DNA of 64,000 nt from Citrifermentans bremense (GCF_014218275.1 NZ_AP023213.1:2272001-2336000); one strand, 5' to 3'. Shown: positions 26,401 to 35,949, numbered from the stretch's first letter. Program-made: numbers and translations. The notes: a model not told the origin generated them from the letters alone.

Positions 26401-26785
26401 AGGGAATTTCACGGACGTAAAGGTATCAAAATGTCTCCAAAGAATCGAATTTGCTGAGGTAAAGGTATCAGACTTCACTTAAAATTCGAATTTTCCGACA
26501 AAAATGTTCCGAACTTCTCTGGAAATTGAAATTTCCGGACGTAAATGTGTCAACTGCTCCCAGCAGATTCGAATTTCCAAACCTAGATGCGTCAACTAGC
26601 TCTGGGAATTCGAATTTCCAGGAGGAAATGTGTCAACACTCTTCGAGTATTCGAATTTTCGTACATAAATGTGTCAACTCTCTTCGAGAATTCGAATTTC
26701 CAGACGTAGGTGTATCAAATCTCCCAGAAAATTCGCATTTCCAGACGTGACCGTATCAAATATCTCCGAGGATTCGAATTTGTCG
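26401..26785. repeat. Degenerate 41-bp tandem repeat array (about 9.4 units)
   Basis: Units begin near 26401, 26443, 26484, 26525, 26567, 26608, 26649, 26690, 26731 and 26772, a strict 41-42 base period. Each has the core ATTCGAATTTCC, which contains the palindrome TTCGAA, then an (A)CGTAAATGTGTCAA-like block and a variable CTC-rich stretch. Units differ by 15-40 percent, so the array is old or under selection only for the core. It is not a CRISPR array because no unit holds a unique spacer. A short plus-strand frame across it (26526-26750) is judged a by-product. Confidence 0.85.
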
Positions 26786-27249
26786 GCGCAGCCTCACCCG
26801 TTGACAGCGCAAGCATATAAGTAGTCCCCTTTTTTGATAATTTCGAGACATAAATTGACAACGGCAAATGCCAGCTCTATCCATTTACTCATAGAAAAAC
26901 ATTCTCACACTAATACACTGACATAGAATGAAGTAATGATGGATCTAATTGATGCTAGGCATAGTCCACGCCCACTTGAGGCCCTTTCTGTTTGACTAAT
27001 TCTGTCATCTGCACTATATTTCACCGATGCTGGCATTAATGAATTAAAATATTTAAACAATTGATGACGCTTCCTAGTTCATCAACTGGAGATCTGCTTT
27101 TTGAAGACTCACATCCTCCACCTGCCGTCTGCTGACCAGTGCACTACTCTTCTAGCTTCCCATATCCGCAGCCGCCATCCTTTACTCCGATACAACCCAT
27201 CGTCTGTGCTGTTGGCTTTACCAACTCCCGTGCAGGAAGGCCCTACTAC
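26786..27249. other. AT-rich intergenic region upstream of the caspase operon
   Basis: About 460 bases with no convincing gene. It should contain the promoter of the operon starting at 27250. I saw no strong consensus promoter and no hairpin. Confidence 0.4.
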
Positions 27250-28971
27250 ATGAAAAATTATTTTATGCAATTACTCTGTCTTGCCGGCCTTCTGGTCTGC
27301 GCAGTCCCCGTGTTAGCCGCCGCCCCAGCAACGAATCAGGACCGGGGAATCGCCGTGGTTAAGAGAGAATCCGCCGGCGGCAAGCGCGTCGCGCTGGTGA
27401 TTGGCAACGGCGTCTATAAGTTTTCCGACAGCATGCCCGTTCTTGCCAACCCCGCCAACGACGCGGAGGACATCGCGGCGGCGCTGCGCGGTTTCGGTTT
27501 CGAGGTCATCGAGAGAGAGAATCAGACCAAGGAGGAGATGGACACGGCCATATACGAGTTCGGGCGCAAGATAGGCGACAGCGAGGCGGCCCTCTTTTAC
27601 TATGCCGGCCACGGGCTGCAGATAAAAGGTCAAAACTTCCTAGTCCCGGTCGACGCCAAGATCGAATCGGAAGCCCAGGTCCCCTATAAAAGCGTGAACC
27701 TGAACCAGCTTCTGGACGAAATGGAGAACGGCAAAAGCCGCGCCAACATCGTCATGCTCGACGCCTGCCGCAACAACCCCCTGACGGGCAAATTCAGATC
27801 GGGCGCCACGCGCGGACTGGCCGCCCCGACAAGCGCCCCCAAGGGGACCGTCATCGTGTACGCAACGGACCCCGGTGGCGTGGCGGCGGATGGGGATGGG
27901 CGCAACGGGTTGTTCACTGCAGGACTTCTGACCGCCTTCAAAGGCAAGGACCTGAGCCTTGGAGGGGTCTTGACGCGTGCCAGTGAGGAAGTCGAGCAAG
28001 GGAGCGAGCGCAGGCAGACCCCCTACATCAACGGCCCCGCCACCTTGCAGAAGAACTTCCATTTTGCCCCTGGCAGTGTAGCGGTTGCCGGGGCCGAGCT
28101 GGAATCCGAACCTGTTGAAGCTGCCGAACCGCCCTCCTCCCCCGCCCCGGTGCGCGAGGATGCGGAAACGGTCCTTTGGAACGAGGTGCAAAAAGGAAAC
28201 ACCGCCGAGGATTACGACGCCTATCTTGCTCAATTCCCCAAGGGGAGATATGCGGCATTGGCCAAGAGGCGCATCAAAAACTTCCGCGAGACGACTGCAG
28301 CCGAAACACGCGCCAAGCTAAAGAAAGAAGCCGACGAGGCAAGGAGCACCCTTAGTGCCGCAGAAGCGGGGGACGTAGACGCTATGGAGAAGATGACCCG
28401 CTATTACGATGCGGGGATCGGTGTAGCGAAGGATCCTGCCAAAGCAGCGAAGTGGCGCGACAAGATAGAAGCCGTTGCCGCACAAAAACAGCTGCAGGCT
28501 GCAAACGGTGGCAGTGTCGAAGCTATGCTGCAAATTGCGGCGCGCTATGACGCAGGTCTGGGTGTGGAGAAGAACCCTGCACTGGCACAGACATGGCGAA
28601 ATAAGGCAGAGGCTGTTAAAAGCGCGAGGCTGACAGAGGAAAACTCCAGAGCAACCGAAGAACGTGCACGCAGGAAGGAGTCCCAAATCAAGAGCGTCGT
28701 CATGTTCAAGGACACAAAGGGTTGGTTTGAAGCTGGAGCGAAGGACGGTGCCAGTGGTGTCATTTCAGCGATAGTTCTTTCCCCGCTGTTCGTGCCGTTT
28801 TCTTTTTTGGCTGACCTGTCGGCTTTGCCGGGGCAATCGACAGATTTAAACAAGATAAACAGTGAAGCCGCTCTCCGTCCTTCGACTTGGGGCAAACCTG
28901 ATTCCATGATCGCCCGCGCAACAGAAGGCCGCGCAACCCGCAATGCCCTCACGGTTGCAGCCGCGAGATGA
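27250..28971 (+). CDS. Exported caspase-like (C14) protease with Sel1-like repeats, copy 1
   Basis: A 573-residue protein. A Sec signal peptide (residues 1-25, ending VLAAA) precedes a caspase-like p20 domain: KRVALVIGNGVY, His121 in FYYAGHGLQIKG and Cys173 in IVMLDACRNNP form the catalytic dyad. Then come a linker, a tandem-repeat unit ETVLWNEVQKGNTAEDYDAY, and Sel1-type repeats (AAEAGDVDAMEKMTRYYDAG and a second copy). The ATG at 27250 is chosen over an upstream ATG at 27139 because it begins the signal peptide and follows AGGAAGG. It overlaps the DUF4105 gene by 4 bases. A nearly identical gene lies at 30678-32417. The substrate and trigger are unknown; periplasmic location is predicted. 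Confidence 0.88.
   Translation: MKNYFMQLLCLAGLLVCAVPVLAAAPATNQDRGIAVVKRESAGGKRVALVIGNGVYKFSDSMPVLANPANDAEDIAAALRGFGFEVIERENQTKEEMDTAIYEFGRKIGDSEAALFYYAGHGLQIKGQNFLVPVDAKIESEAQVPYKSVNLNQLLDEMENGKSRANIVMLDACRNNPLTGKFRSGATRGLAAPTSAPKGTVIVYATDPGGVAADGDGRNGLFTAGLLTAFKGKDLSLGGVLTRASEEVEQGSERRQTPYINGPATLQKNFHFAPGSVAVAGAELESEPVEAAEPPSSPAPVREDAETVLWNEVQKGNTAEDYDAYLAQFPKGRYAALAKRRIKNFRETTAAETRAKLKKEADEARSTLSAAEAGDVDAMEKMTRYYDAGIGVAKDPAKAAKWRDKIEAVAAQKQLQAANGGSVEAMLQIAARYDAGLGVEKNPALAQTWRNKAEAVKSARLTEENSRATEERARRKESQIKSVVMFKDTKGWFEAGAKDGASGVISAIVLSPLFVPFSFLADLSALPGQSTDLNKINSEAALRPSTWGKPDSMIARATEGRATRNALTVAAAR
27300..28226 (+). repeat. Long direct repeat, copy 1 (caspase domain); copy 2 at 30773-31699
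   Basis: Over about 925 bases the two caspase genes differ at only a few positions, with no indels. A second shared block (28327-28470 and 31800-31943) has the same offset of 3473 bases; the region between is divergent. The pattern is that of gene conversion or selection on parts of a tandem duplication. Confidence 0.9.
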
Positions 28972-30677
28972 GCCGACTGGCTGTCATCTTCATCGCAGCG
29001 CTTTTTTTCGGCTGCGCGCCGACAGCCAAGCAACATGCCGTTGAGTCGCTGCTTGCTGGGGACACCCGGGAGTTGTTGCACACGCTCCGGGAAGGCGCTC
29101 CAGCCAACCTGAAAAATACAATCGCCTCAGAACTGGAGGCACGGCGGCTTGCTTTGGCTTCTGCAGCGCCCGATGAAAAAATGCCTCTGGAGCCTAAGGC
29201 GGTGCTGGCCGCAATCTTGGAGCAGACCGAGAATCAGTTTTTGTTATCGGATGCAGCGTTCGAAAATCTGCACAAGGCGGCTAGCGGGTCAAGCCACGCA
29301 ACAAAAAATGCATACGCATCAGCGTTGGCGGGATACCTGACCCAGGAGAATTTTGCCTGCCAGCAACCTCTCTACTCGCGCTATTTTGATGATCGCTATG
29401 CCCCAGGACGGGCTGCGCCGGAGTGCCGGGGCCAAATCCCTTTTTCGGTCACCACCCAGTACGAAGGCACCCCGGTTACCTGGGTGGATCCCAGACGCGT
29501 CAGCTCCATTCACCTGTTGTTTGCGAGCAAAAGCGACAACATGGCGTCACGGTTCGGCCACATCGCTTTGCGGCTGGTGGTCTGCCCCGATGGGTACACG
29601 ACAGAGGCCGAATGTGACTCAAACCTGAATGAACACCTGGTACTGGGCTTTCGGGCGCACATAGATGAGTTTTCCCTGAACTCGTTCAAGGCGCTCAGCG
29701 GCGAGTACAGGGCATATCTTTTCGCCAATCGTTTTATGGATGTGTACCAGGAATACGCCATTGGCGAATTCAGGGAAATCTACTCGTTGCCTTTGCGCTT
29801 GGATGTTGTTGAGCGAGAGGCGGTGGTGCGTGGACTGGCCGACATACACTGGCGCTACGCCGGCAGGTACAGCTTCTTCACGCACAACTGTGCCACGATG
29901 ACCCAGGATGCGCTACGGGCAACGTGGCCGGCATTTGCCAAGGCCGAAGCGATGGCGGACGACTACGTTCGTCCCGACAGCCTATTCGAGGCGGTAAGGT
30001 TGAGCAGTCATCTGGCCGCTAAAGACAAATTGGAGGCGCTGGAGGCCGCCGAGCGCGGAGGATATTTCTTTTCAAGCACCAGGGAGTTTTACGACCGCGC
30101 CTTGAACGAAGTCAAAAACGCGATGTCAAACCCAAAGTTCGTCGACCTGGAAAGTTATCTACAGATAGACCCCATCGAACGCCGCCAGGACCGGGCGGCT
30201 GACCGTGGTTTTTTGCTGCGACTTGCCGCAGACCGGCATTTAAAAGAGGCACAACTCATGTTGGAAGAGTACGCCATCTTGCGCAGCGAACGGCTCATGC
30301 AGATCGAGGGTGCGAAATATTTCGAGCAACAGGATTTTATTGCCAAGGCCGACGACATACGCAGCCGATTAGATGCTGAGCACTTTAGGGTTTTCGAGGA
30401 TTGCCTGCTTGAGCCGATCAGGCAGCACCAAGCCCCCATGCGAAAAGCCGATGGCATCCCGGACAGGAAGGATCTCCCAGGAATAAACGGTGAGGAGACC
30501 GCATGCAGGTCCCCCCTGAACCGGAAACTTCTGCACGAGGCCATTGCCGGCATTGAGAACTCAAAGTCCCAGCAGTGGCAGGTATTGAACGCGATTTCCC
30601 AGTACTGTGCCGAGAGTATCGCTAACCTGAAGCTGTTAGATCCAAATTTAAATGCGGCCACCACTGGAGGACAATAG
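28968..30677 (+). CDS. DUF4105 lipoprotein
   Basis: A 569-residue protein with an N-terminal lipobox (ALFFGCAP, Cys16), so probably anchored in a membrane facing the periplasm. Residues about 170-330 match DUF4105: SSIHLLFASKSDNMASRFGH, LGFRAHIDEFSLNSFKALSG and YSFFTHNCATMTQDALRA. The conserved His and the NC pair suggest a papain-like or NlpC-like hydrolase fold, but the activity is not established. The C-terminal 200 residues are helical. It starts inside the stop codon of the first caspase gene (ATGA) and ends immediately before the second, so all are one operon. A role as partner of the caspase-like proteins is inferred. Confidence 0.8.
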   Translation: MSRLAVIFIAALFFGCAPTAKQHAVESLLAGDTRELLHTLREGAPANLKNTIASELEARRLALASAAPDEKMPLEPKAVLAAILEQTENQFLLSDAAFENLHKAASGSSHATKNAYASALAGYLTQENFACQQPLYSRYFDDRYAPGRAAPECRGQIPFSVTTQYEGTPVTWVDPRRVSSIHLLFASKSDNMASRFGHIALRLVVCPDGYTTEAECDSNLNEHLVLGFRAHIDEFSLNSFKALSGEYRAYLFANRFMDVYQEYAIGEFREIYSLPLRLDVVEREAVVRGLADIHWRYAGRYSFFTHNCATMTQDALRATWPAFAKAEAMADDYVRPDSLFEAVRLSSHLAAKDKLEALEAAERGGYFFSSTREFYDRALNEVKNAMSNPKFVDLESYLQIDPIERRQDRAADRGFLLRLAADRHLKEAQLMLEEYAILRSERLMQIEGAKYFEQQDFIAKADDIRSRLDAEHFRVFEDCLLEPIRQHQAPMRKADGIPDRKDLPGINGEETACRSPLNRKLLHEAIAGIENSKSQQWQVLNAISQYCAESIANLKLLDPNLNAATTGGQ

Positions 30678-32417
30678 ATGCACATAACCAACGCTTTCGT
30701 CGCTAAAGTGACTAGCCTGCACCGGAGGGCTCGTTTCTCGCGATTCGTATCCCTTGCCGGACTCCTTTTCTGTGCAGTCCCCGTGTTAGCCGCCGCCCCA
30801 GCAACGAATCAGGACCGGGGAATCGCCGTGGTTAAGAGAGAATCAGCCGGCGGCAAGCGCGTCGCGCTGGTGATTGGCAACGGCGTCTATAAGTTTTCCG
30901 ACAGCATGCCCGTTCTTGCCAACCCCGCCAACGACGCGGAGGACATCGCGGCGGCGCTGCGCGGTTTCGGTTTCGAGGTCATCGAGAGAAAGAATCAGAC
31001 CAAGGAGGAGATGGACACGGCCATATACGAGTTCGGGCGCAAGATAGGGGACAGCGAGGCGGCCCTCTTTTACTATGCCGGCCACGGGCTGCAGATAAAA
31101 GGTCAAAACTTCCTGGTCCCGGTCGACGCCAAGATCGAATCGGAAGCCCAGGTCCCCTACAAAAGCGTGAACCTGAACCAGCTTCTGGACGAAATGGAGA
31201 ACGGCAAAAGCCGCGCCAACATCGTCATGCTCGACGCCTGCCGCAACAACCCCCTGACGGGCAAATTCAGATCGGGCGCCACGCGCGGACTGGCCGCCCC
31301 GACAAGCGCCCCCAAGGGGACCGTCATCGTGTACGCGACGGACCCCGGTGGCGTGGCGGCGGATGGGGATGGGCGCAACGGGTTGTTCACTGCAGGACTT
31401 CTGGCCGCCTTCAAAGGCAAGGACCTGAGCCTTGGAGGGGTCTTGACGCGTGCCAGTGAGGAAGTCGAGCAAGGGAGCGAGCGCAGGCAGACCCCCTACA
31501 TCAACGGCCCCGCCACCTTGCAGAAGAACTTCCATTTTGCCCCTGGCAGTGTAGCGGTTGCCGGGGCCGAGCTGGAATCCGAACCTGTTGAAGCTGCCGA
31601 ACCGCCCTCCTCCCCCGCCCCGGTGCGCGAGGATGCGGAAACGGTCCTTTGGAACGAGGTGCAAAAAGGAAACACCGCCGAGGATTACGACGCCTATCTT
31701 GCGAAATTCCCCAAGGGGAAGTATTCCGCTTTGGCCAAAAGGCGTGTCCAAAAGCTGCAAGAGCAGACTGCAGCCGAAACCCGCTCAAGGCTGATAAAAG
31801 AAGCCGACGAGGCAAGGAGCACCCTTAGTGCCGCAGAAGCCGGGGACGTCGACGCTATGGAGAAGATGACCCGCTATTACGATGCGGGGATCGGTGTAGC
31901 GAAGGATCCTGCCAAAGCAGCGAAGTGGCGCGACAAGATAGAGTCTATCGCCGCCAGGGAACAGCTGCGGGTCGCCCAGTCCGGCAACATACAAGCGATG
32001 TTGAAGGTAGCGGCACGCTATGACGCAGGTCTCGGCCTGAAAAAGGACCCTGCACAGGCCCAGGCATGGCGGGCCAAGGCTGATGCCGCAATAGCCAGTG
32101 AAGCAGCTCAGGAAAAAGAGCGAATCAAAGAGAGGAAAGTCGATCAAGTCTCCTTTTTGGGAGAGACCAAACGGCTCCTCAAGGAGAATGAGGCCGCAAA
32201 CCAAAACAACCCCTCGAGCATCACCGCCGTTCCATCTACGGTTGTATCCGGTTTGGTAGGCGACATGGTTTCCGCCCCGTTCAGGACTACGGAGATCGCG
32301 ATGATAAAAAACGAAGCAGCCTACCGACCTTCGACTTGGGCAAAATCCGATTCTATGATCGCCCGGGCCTCTAGACGGCAGCACACCGACGGTTCGACCA
32401 CTGAAAATTATCTCTAG
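30678..32417 (+). CDS. Exported caspase-like (C14) protease with Sel1-like repeats, copy 2
   Basis: A 579-residue paralogue of the 27250-28971 protein. The catalytic YYAGHG and MLDACRNNP motifs are present. The first 35 or so residues differ (MHITNAFVAKVTSLHRRARF), then the sequence is almost identical up to the ETVLWNEVQKGNTAEDYDAY unit, diverges for about 30 residues, and is identical again in the first Sel1 repeat before diverging. The signal sequence is longer and less regular but still ends VLAAA. The shared DNA keeps one fixed offset (3473 bases), which points to tandem duplication with later gene conversion. It starts right after the DUF4105 stop. Confidence 0.87.
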   Translation: MHITNAFVAKVTSLHRRARFSRFVSLAGLLFCAVPVLAAAPATNQDRGIAVVKRESAGGKRVALVIGNGVYKFSDSMPVLANPANDAEDIAAALRGFGFEVIERKNQTKEEMDTAIYEFGRKIGDSEAALFYYAGHGLQIKGQNFLVPVDAKIESEAQVPYKSVNLNQLLDEMENGKSRANIVMLDACRNNPLTGKFRSGATRGLAAPTSAPKGTVIVYATDPGGVAADGDGRNGLFTAGLLAAFKGKDLSLGGVLTRASEEVEQGSERRQTPYINGPATLQKNFHFAPGSVAVAGAELESEPVEAAEPPSSPAPVREDAETVLWNEVQKGNTAEDYDAYLAKFPKGKYSALAKRRVQKLQEQTAAETRSRLIKEADEARSTLSAAEAGDVDAMEKMTRYYDAGIGVAKDPAKAAKWRDKIESIAAREQLRVAQSGNIQAMLKVAARYDAGLGLKKDPAQAQAWRAKADAAIASEAAQEKERIKERKVDQVSFLGETKRLLKENEAANQNNPSSITAVPSTVVSGLVGDMVSAPFRTTEIAMIKNEAAYRPSTWAKSDSMIARASRRQHTDGSTTENYL

Positions 32418-32427
32418 GAGCGCCACC

Positions 32428-33780
32428 ATGTCTCATTCTGCACTTAAGATCATTCTAGCCTCGAGCCTGGGGCTGATTCTTTCTATACCGGCCCTTGAAG
32501 GGGCGGTGATCCCAGCCTCCGAAGCTGTAGCAGCGGAAGCCGCTGAATCCGATGCGGAAAGCTTCCTTTGGGTAGAAGTGAAAAAGGGTGGTACCCGAGA
32601 GGACTATCTTGCCTACCTGGACGAATATCCTGCGGGTAAGTACAGTGCCCTGGCGAAATCCCGGCTGAAAAAAATGGATGCCGATGCAGCGAATAAAGTA
32701 CGGATGGAGCGGGAGGCGGCAACACAACTGGCAGTCCAGGAAGAACAAGCTGCCTGGGACGCGGCCAACAGCGCGGCCAGCGAGGCCGGCTACGAGGAGT
32801 ACCTTAGACGCTATCCGTCGGGGTTGTTTGCTGCCTTGGTACCGGCAAGACTCGTCAAAGTTAAGAAAGAGGCAAATCTACACGAAGAGGAACGGCAGTG
32901 GACGCTCGCTGTCGGTGCTGGGACCAGTGCTTCGTTTCGTGCCTACATCAACAAGTATCCGAATGGCCGCCATGTGAATGAAGCGGCTCAAAAGGAAGAG
33001 GAGTGCAACCGCGTACCGGCCCGGCCGCAAACACCCTTTGCGGTAAGCGAATCTGTCTGGCGTGCCATTGAGACATCGGAGGGGTATCGCAACACGCCTC
33101 GATCAAAGCCGCTCACCATCAGTTACCAGACCAAGGATCAGATTGAATTCACCGGGTCCAAAAGTTCGACGCTCCCTACCCCCGCGGCTACCGGCAAGAG
33201 CGTCACCAAGGAGCTAACCCCCATCGGCGGGAAATGCTCTGTCCTTCGTGCACGTTACAACTACTCCCAGAATAATATTCAAACATCCATGGACATCTAT
33301 TTGTGTGGCTCCGTTCCATTAGGCACAGAGATGAACGGTAAAACCGCCACCGTCACTAAGAGCGTCGAACTGCAGGGGAGCCTGTTTCCCTTGCGGATAG
33401 GTGCGGAGCAATCCGAACGGGTGGAAAGCGCCTATATTGCCGATTCTAAATACGATTCGACCGTTTTGACCAAATGGCGGGTCATCGGCAAAAACATGGC
33501 GCACGACTTGAACCCGAAGCTTACCGGTGCAGCCTGGGCTCTGAAGTACGAAATGAACATCCGGATGCCGGGGGCTAATATGAATAAGACGACAGTGATG
33601 GAGGACTATTACCTGGAAGACCTGGGAATCTTTCTTTCCGCCGTGGGCGAGGTGGACATGTCGAAAATGAAAAGTGTACTCCCTACATCTGGTTCTCAAA
33701 CGGCAATAGTGGCCGAAGGGGAATATGGAAGCAGGACAACCTCTACCTACCAAAACTATGAATTGGTAACTGGCAAGTAG
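32428..33780 (+). CDS. Exported repeat protein of the caspase operon
   Basis: A 450-residue protein with an N-terminal signal peptide (SLGLILSIPALEGA). Residues 40-170 hold three copies of a unit seen once in each caspase protein, of the form (A/F)LWxEVxKGxTxEDYxAYLxxYPxGxYxALA, here ESFLWVEVKKGGTREDYLAY, QAAWDAANSAASEAGYEEYL and RQWTLAVGAGTSASFRAYIN. The C-terminal 230 residues are beta-rich with no recognised family. The repeat resembles helical-hairpin repeats that flank caspase domains in other bacterial proteins. It follows the second caspase gene by 10 bases. The shared repeat suggests that it binds the caspases or the same partner. The function is unknown. Confidence 0.72.
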   Translation: MSHSALKIILASSLGLILSIPALEGAVIPASEAVAAEAAESDAESFLWVEVKKGGTREDYLAYLDEYPAGKYSALAKSRLKKMDADAANKVRMEREAATQLAVQEEQAAWDAANSAASEAGYEEYLRRYPSGLFAALVPARLVKVKKEANLHEEERQWTLAVGAGTSASFRAYINKYPNGRHVNEAAQKEEECNRVPARPQTPFAVSESVWRAIETSEGYRNTPRSKPLTISYQTKDQIEFTGSKSSTLPTPAATGKSVTKELTPIGGKCSVLRARYNYSQNNIQTSMDIYLCGSVPLGTEMNGKTATVTKSVELQGSLFPLRIGAEQSERVESAYIADSKYDSTVLTKWRVIGKNMAHDLNPKLTGAAWALKYEMNIRMPGANMNKTTVMEDYYLEDLGIFLSAVGEVDMSKMKSVLPTSGSQTAIVAEGEYGSRTTSTYQNYELVTGK

Positions 33781-33922
33781 CCCGCTTTCGCGCGGGGTTC
33801 CGCTTACATCGCAAAAAGCATCGGCGCCCACTGTACGATGCCCTCGAGGGCGGCTAAAACCTCGCGGAAAGCCGCAGGCGCCAGTGCAACCCTGGCGGCA
33901 ATTTCCTCAAACTGGAGAATAT

Positions 33923-34792
33923 ATGAAAAGGTTCCTCTTAGTGATAGCGCTACTCGCGTTGCTGGCCTCCGAGCTTCACGCCGCTGAGTCCATGGTAACG
34001 GAGGTAGAAGGATACGCCTGCATGGGGGATGACAGATCACGAAAGCAGACAGAGTTGGCAGCCTTCAACGATGCCAAAAGAAAGGCGGCGGAGTTCGCTG
34101 TGGTCCATATCCAGTCCGAGAGCCTGGTCAAAGACGGCATGCTGGAAAAGGATTTGGTGAGTGCCTACTCTAACGCACAAGTCAAAGTGGTGCAGGAGCT
34201 GGATAAGAAGTGGTACAAGGAAGAAGGACTCGGGGATTGCTTCAAGGTGAGCATCAAGGCGGAAGTGCTTCCCGATGAGAAGGCGATGGCCGCACTGGCC
34301 GAGGATCGGCAGAAATCCTTGGAGAACGACCCTGGCTCTCCGCTTTCAGTACGGGTCTGGACCGACAAAAAGAGGTATCTAGAGGGTGAACGGATCAAGG
34401 TTTACCTCAAGGGCAATAAGCCGTTTTACGGACGGGTGGTGTACCGGGATGCAGGAGGAAGCCTGGTGCAACTTCTCCCCAACCCTTACCGGGAAAGCAG
34501 TTACTTTAATGGAGGGGTTGTTTACGAACTCCCATCCGGTGGGGACCGCTATGATATGGTGGTCTCTGCCCCGTTGGGCAACGAGGCGGTAACGGTTTAT
34601 GCCAGCACTGCACCACCAGGTGACGTTGAGGTGGAGGCTGATGGTGCTGTCTTCGGGATAAAAACCAAGGCATCCGACCTCCCCCTCAGGACCCGCGGAG
34701 TGAAGATTACCGCCAAGGGGAAAAGCAGTCAAAGTGCTGGTGTGGCTGAATTCTCCGAGGCAAAGACGGATCTTAGTACCGAAACTAATTGA
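33923..34792 (+). CDS. Exported DUF4384 protein
   Basis: A 289-residue protein with a clear signal peptide (MKRFLLVIALLALLASELHA). The middle part (AAFNDAKRKAAEFAVVHIQS and VVQELDKKWYKEEGLGDCFK) resembles LPP20-type domains that often precede DUF4384. The DUF4384 domain is at about 150-240: LSVRVWTDKKRYLEGERIKV and NPYRESSYFNGGVVYELPSG. DUF4384 is frequently fused to or next to caspase-like proteases. The ATG at 33923 is chosen because it follows GGAG and starts the signal peptide; the frame is open to 33884. It is the last gene of the caspase operon, 142 bases after the repeat protein. Confidence 0.78.
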   Translation: MKRFLLVIALLALLASELHAAESMVTEVEGYACMGDDRSRKQTELAAFNDAKRKAAEFAVVHIQSESLVKDGMLEKDLVSAYSNAQVKVVQELDKKWYKEEGLGDCFKVSIKAEVLPDEKAMAALAEDRQKSLENDPGSPLSVRVWTDKKRYLEGERIKVYLKGNKPFYGRVVYRDAGGSLVQLLPNPYRESSYFNGGVVYELPSGGDRYDMVVSAPLGNEAVTVYASTAPPGDVEVEADGAVFGIKTKASDLPLRTRGVKITAKGKSSQSAGVAEFSEAKTDLSTETN

Positions 34793-35050
34793 GTACATGG
34801 ATAGGAATCCGGTACCCGCCGTGACTGCTGCCGCACATGACAAATCTCAATCGCTAAACGTTCTCACCATTGTAGCAATAAACTAGTTTATGGTTGTCAT
34901 AGCGATATGTTTATTGTATTAATGAAGGATTCTTCGCTCTAATTCATCGGAAGCTGACTCAGTGTTTACTCCTGATTGGAAGGTATTACTGACAGGCCTC
35001 CTTAAGTGTTAGGGACGGAGGAAAAATTTAATTCAGGAGGAGTATGTTTC

Positions 35051-35884
35051 ATGAAGAAGATGATTCTGGCAGTAGTTGGCGGAGTACTTTTGACCTCGAC
35101 CGCAGCACGCGCTGAACACAAGTTGCTGATCACCGACGTCCTCGACAAGAAGCAGGTCGAGGCGCAGGCGCTCTTCGAATATTCCCACTTCAGCGGCAAG
35201 CTCAACACCCCTGCCGAGTCCGGAAAGTTCACCGCGAACGCCACCGAATCGGTCTACTCCATGGGCGTGGGTCTCGGCAGCGGTCTTGAAGTCTCCGCGT
35301 CGGTACCCTACGTCTTCAGCGAGCGGGTAAAGGTGCAGTTTGACGGCTTTGAGCCGGAATACGAAAAACGCGACGGCTTCGGCGATTTCGCCGTTGAAGG
35401 GAAATACCGCCTGCTGGGCGGCGAAGAGAAGCCGTGCACCGTCGTTGCCGGCCTTGGCGTAAAGTTCGATACCGCCGGTGGCAGCAACGCTGGGTCCGGT
35501 ACCACTGACGTGAGCCCCTTTATCGCCGCCAGCGCCAACATGGGTCACCACAACATCCCCTACGCCGTCTACCGTGCCACCATCAGGAACCACGACGAGC
35601 AGGACACCCACACCGTTTCCGTCGGTCTGGAAAAGGAACTGAGCCACACCGTCACCCTTGACGCGCGTGTCGATGCCAACTTCAACACCTCCGCTCGCGA
35701 CATCACCGCCAACGAGGACTTCACCTTCGAGTTGGCCAGCTACATCGAGTTGGCGCACAACTTCTACCTGCTGCCGAGCGTGGCCTACAACATTGCCACC
35801 GACGCTAAAGGGAAAGAAACCGAAGTCCGCGTCACCTCGGTCGATGGCTTCAAGGGCGGCGTGTCCCTTTACTACCTCTTCTAG
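35051..35884 (+). CDS. Outer-membrane beta-barrel protein
   Basis: A 277-residue protein with a signal peptide (MKKMILAVVGGVLLTSTAARA). The mature part alternates polar and hydrophobic residues in short strands with turns, for example SMGVGLGSGLEVSASVPYVF and FGDFAVEGKYRLLGGEEKP, and ends in Phe (SLYYLF), the outer-membrane insertion signature. This fits a transporter or MetA-pathway-like barrel of 12 or so strands. No specific substrate can be read. A strong AGGAGG site 7-12 bases upstream marks the start at 35051. It is monocistronic: a hairpin terminator lies at 35909-35949. Confidence 0.8.
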   Translation: MKKMILAVVGGVLLTSTAARAEHKLLITDVLDKKQVEAQALFEYSHFSGKLNTPAESGKFTANATESVYSMGVGLGSGLEVSASVPYVFSERVKVQFDGFEPEYEKRDGFGDFAVEGKYRLLGGEEKPCTVVAGLGVKFDTAGGSNAGSGTTDVSPFIAASANMGHHNIPYAVYRATIRNHDEQDTHTVSVGLEKELSHTVTLDARVDANFNTSARDITANEDFTFELASYIELAHNFYLLPSVAYNIATDAKGKETEVRVTSVDGFKGGVSLYYLF

Positions 35885-35908
35885 GAACTGGCAGGATACT
35901 GGAACAAC

Positions 35909-35949
35909 GAAACCCGCCTCGGCACGCTGCCGAGGCGGGTTTCATTTTT
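35909..35949 (+). terminator. Strong rho-independent terminator
   Basis: A perfect 14-bp stem (GAAACCCGCCTCGG with CCGAGGCGGGTTTC) and 7-base loop, followed by ATTTTTG, 25 bases after the outer-membrane protein stop. It may work in both directions, since the next gene converges from the right. Confidence 0.9.

Noticed and set aside
26401-26785. CRISPR array
   Set aside because: The period is constant at 41-42 bases, but similarity runs through the whole unit and there are no unique spacers, no leader and no cas genes.
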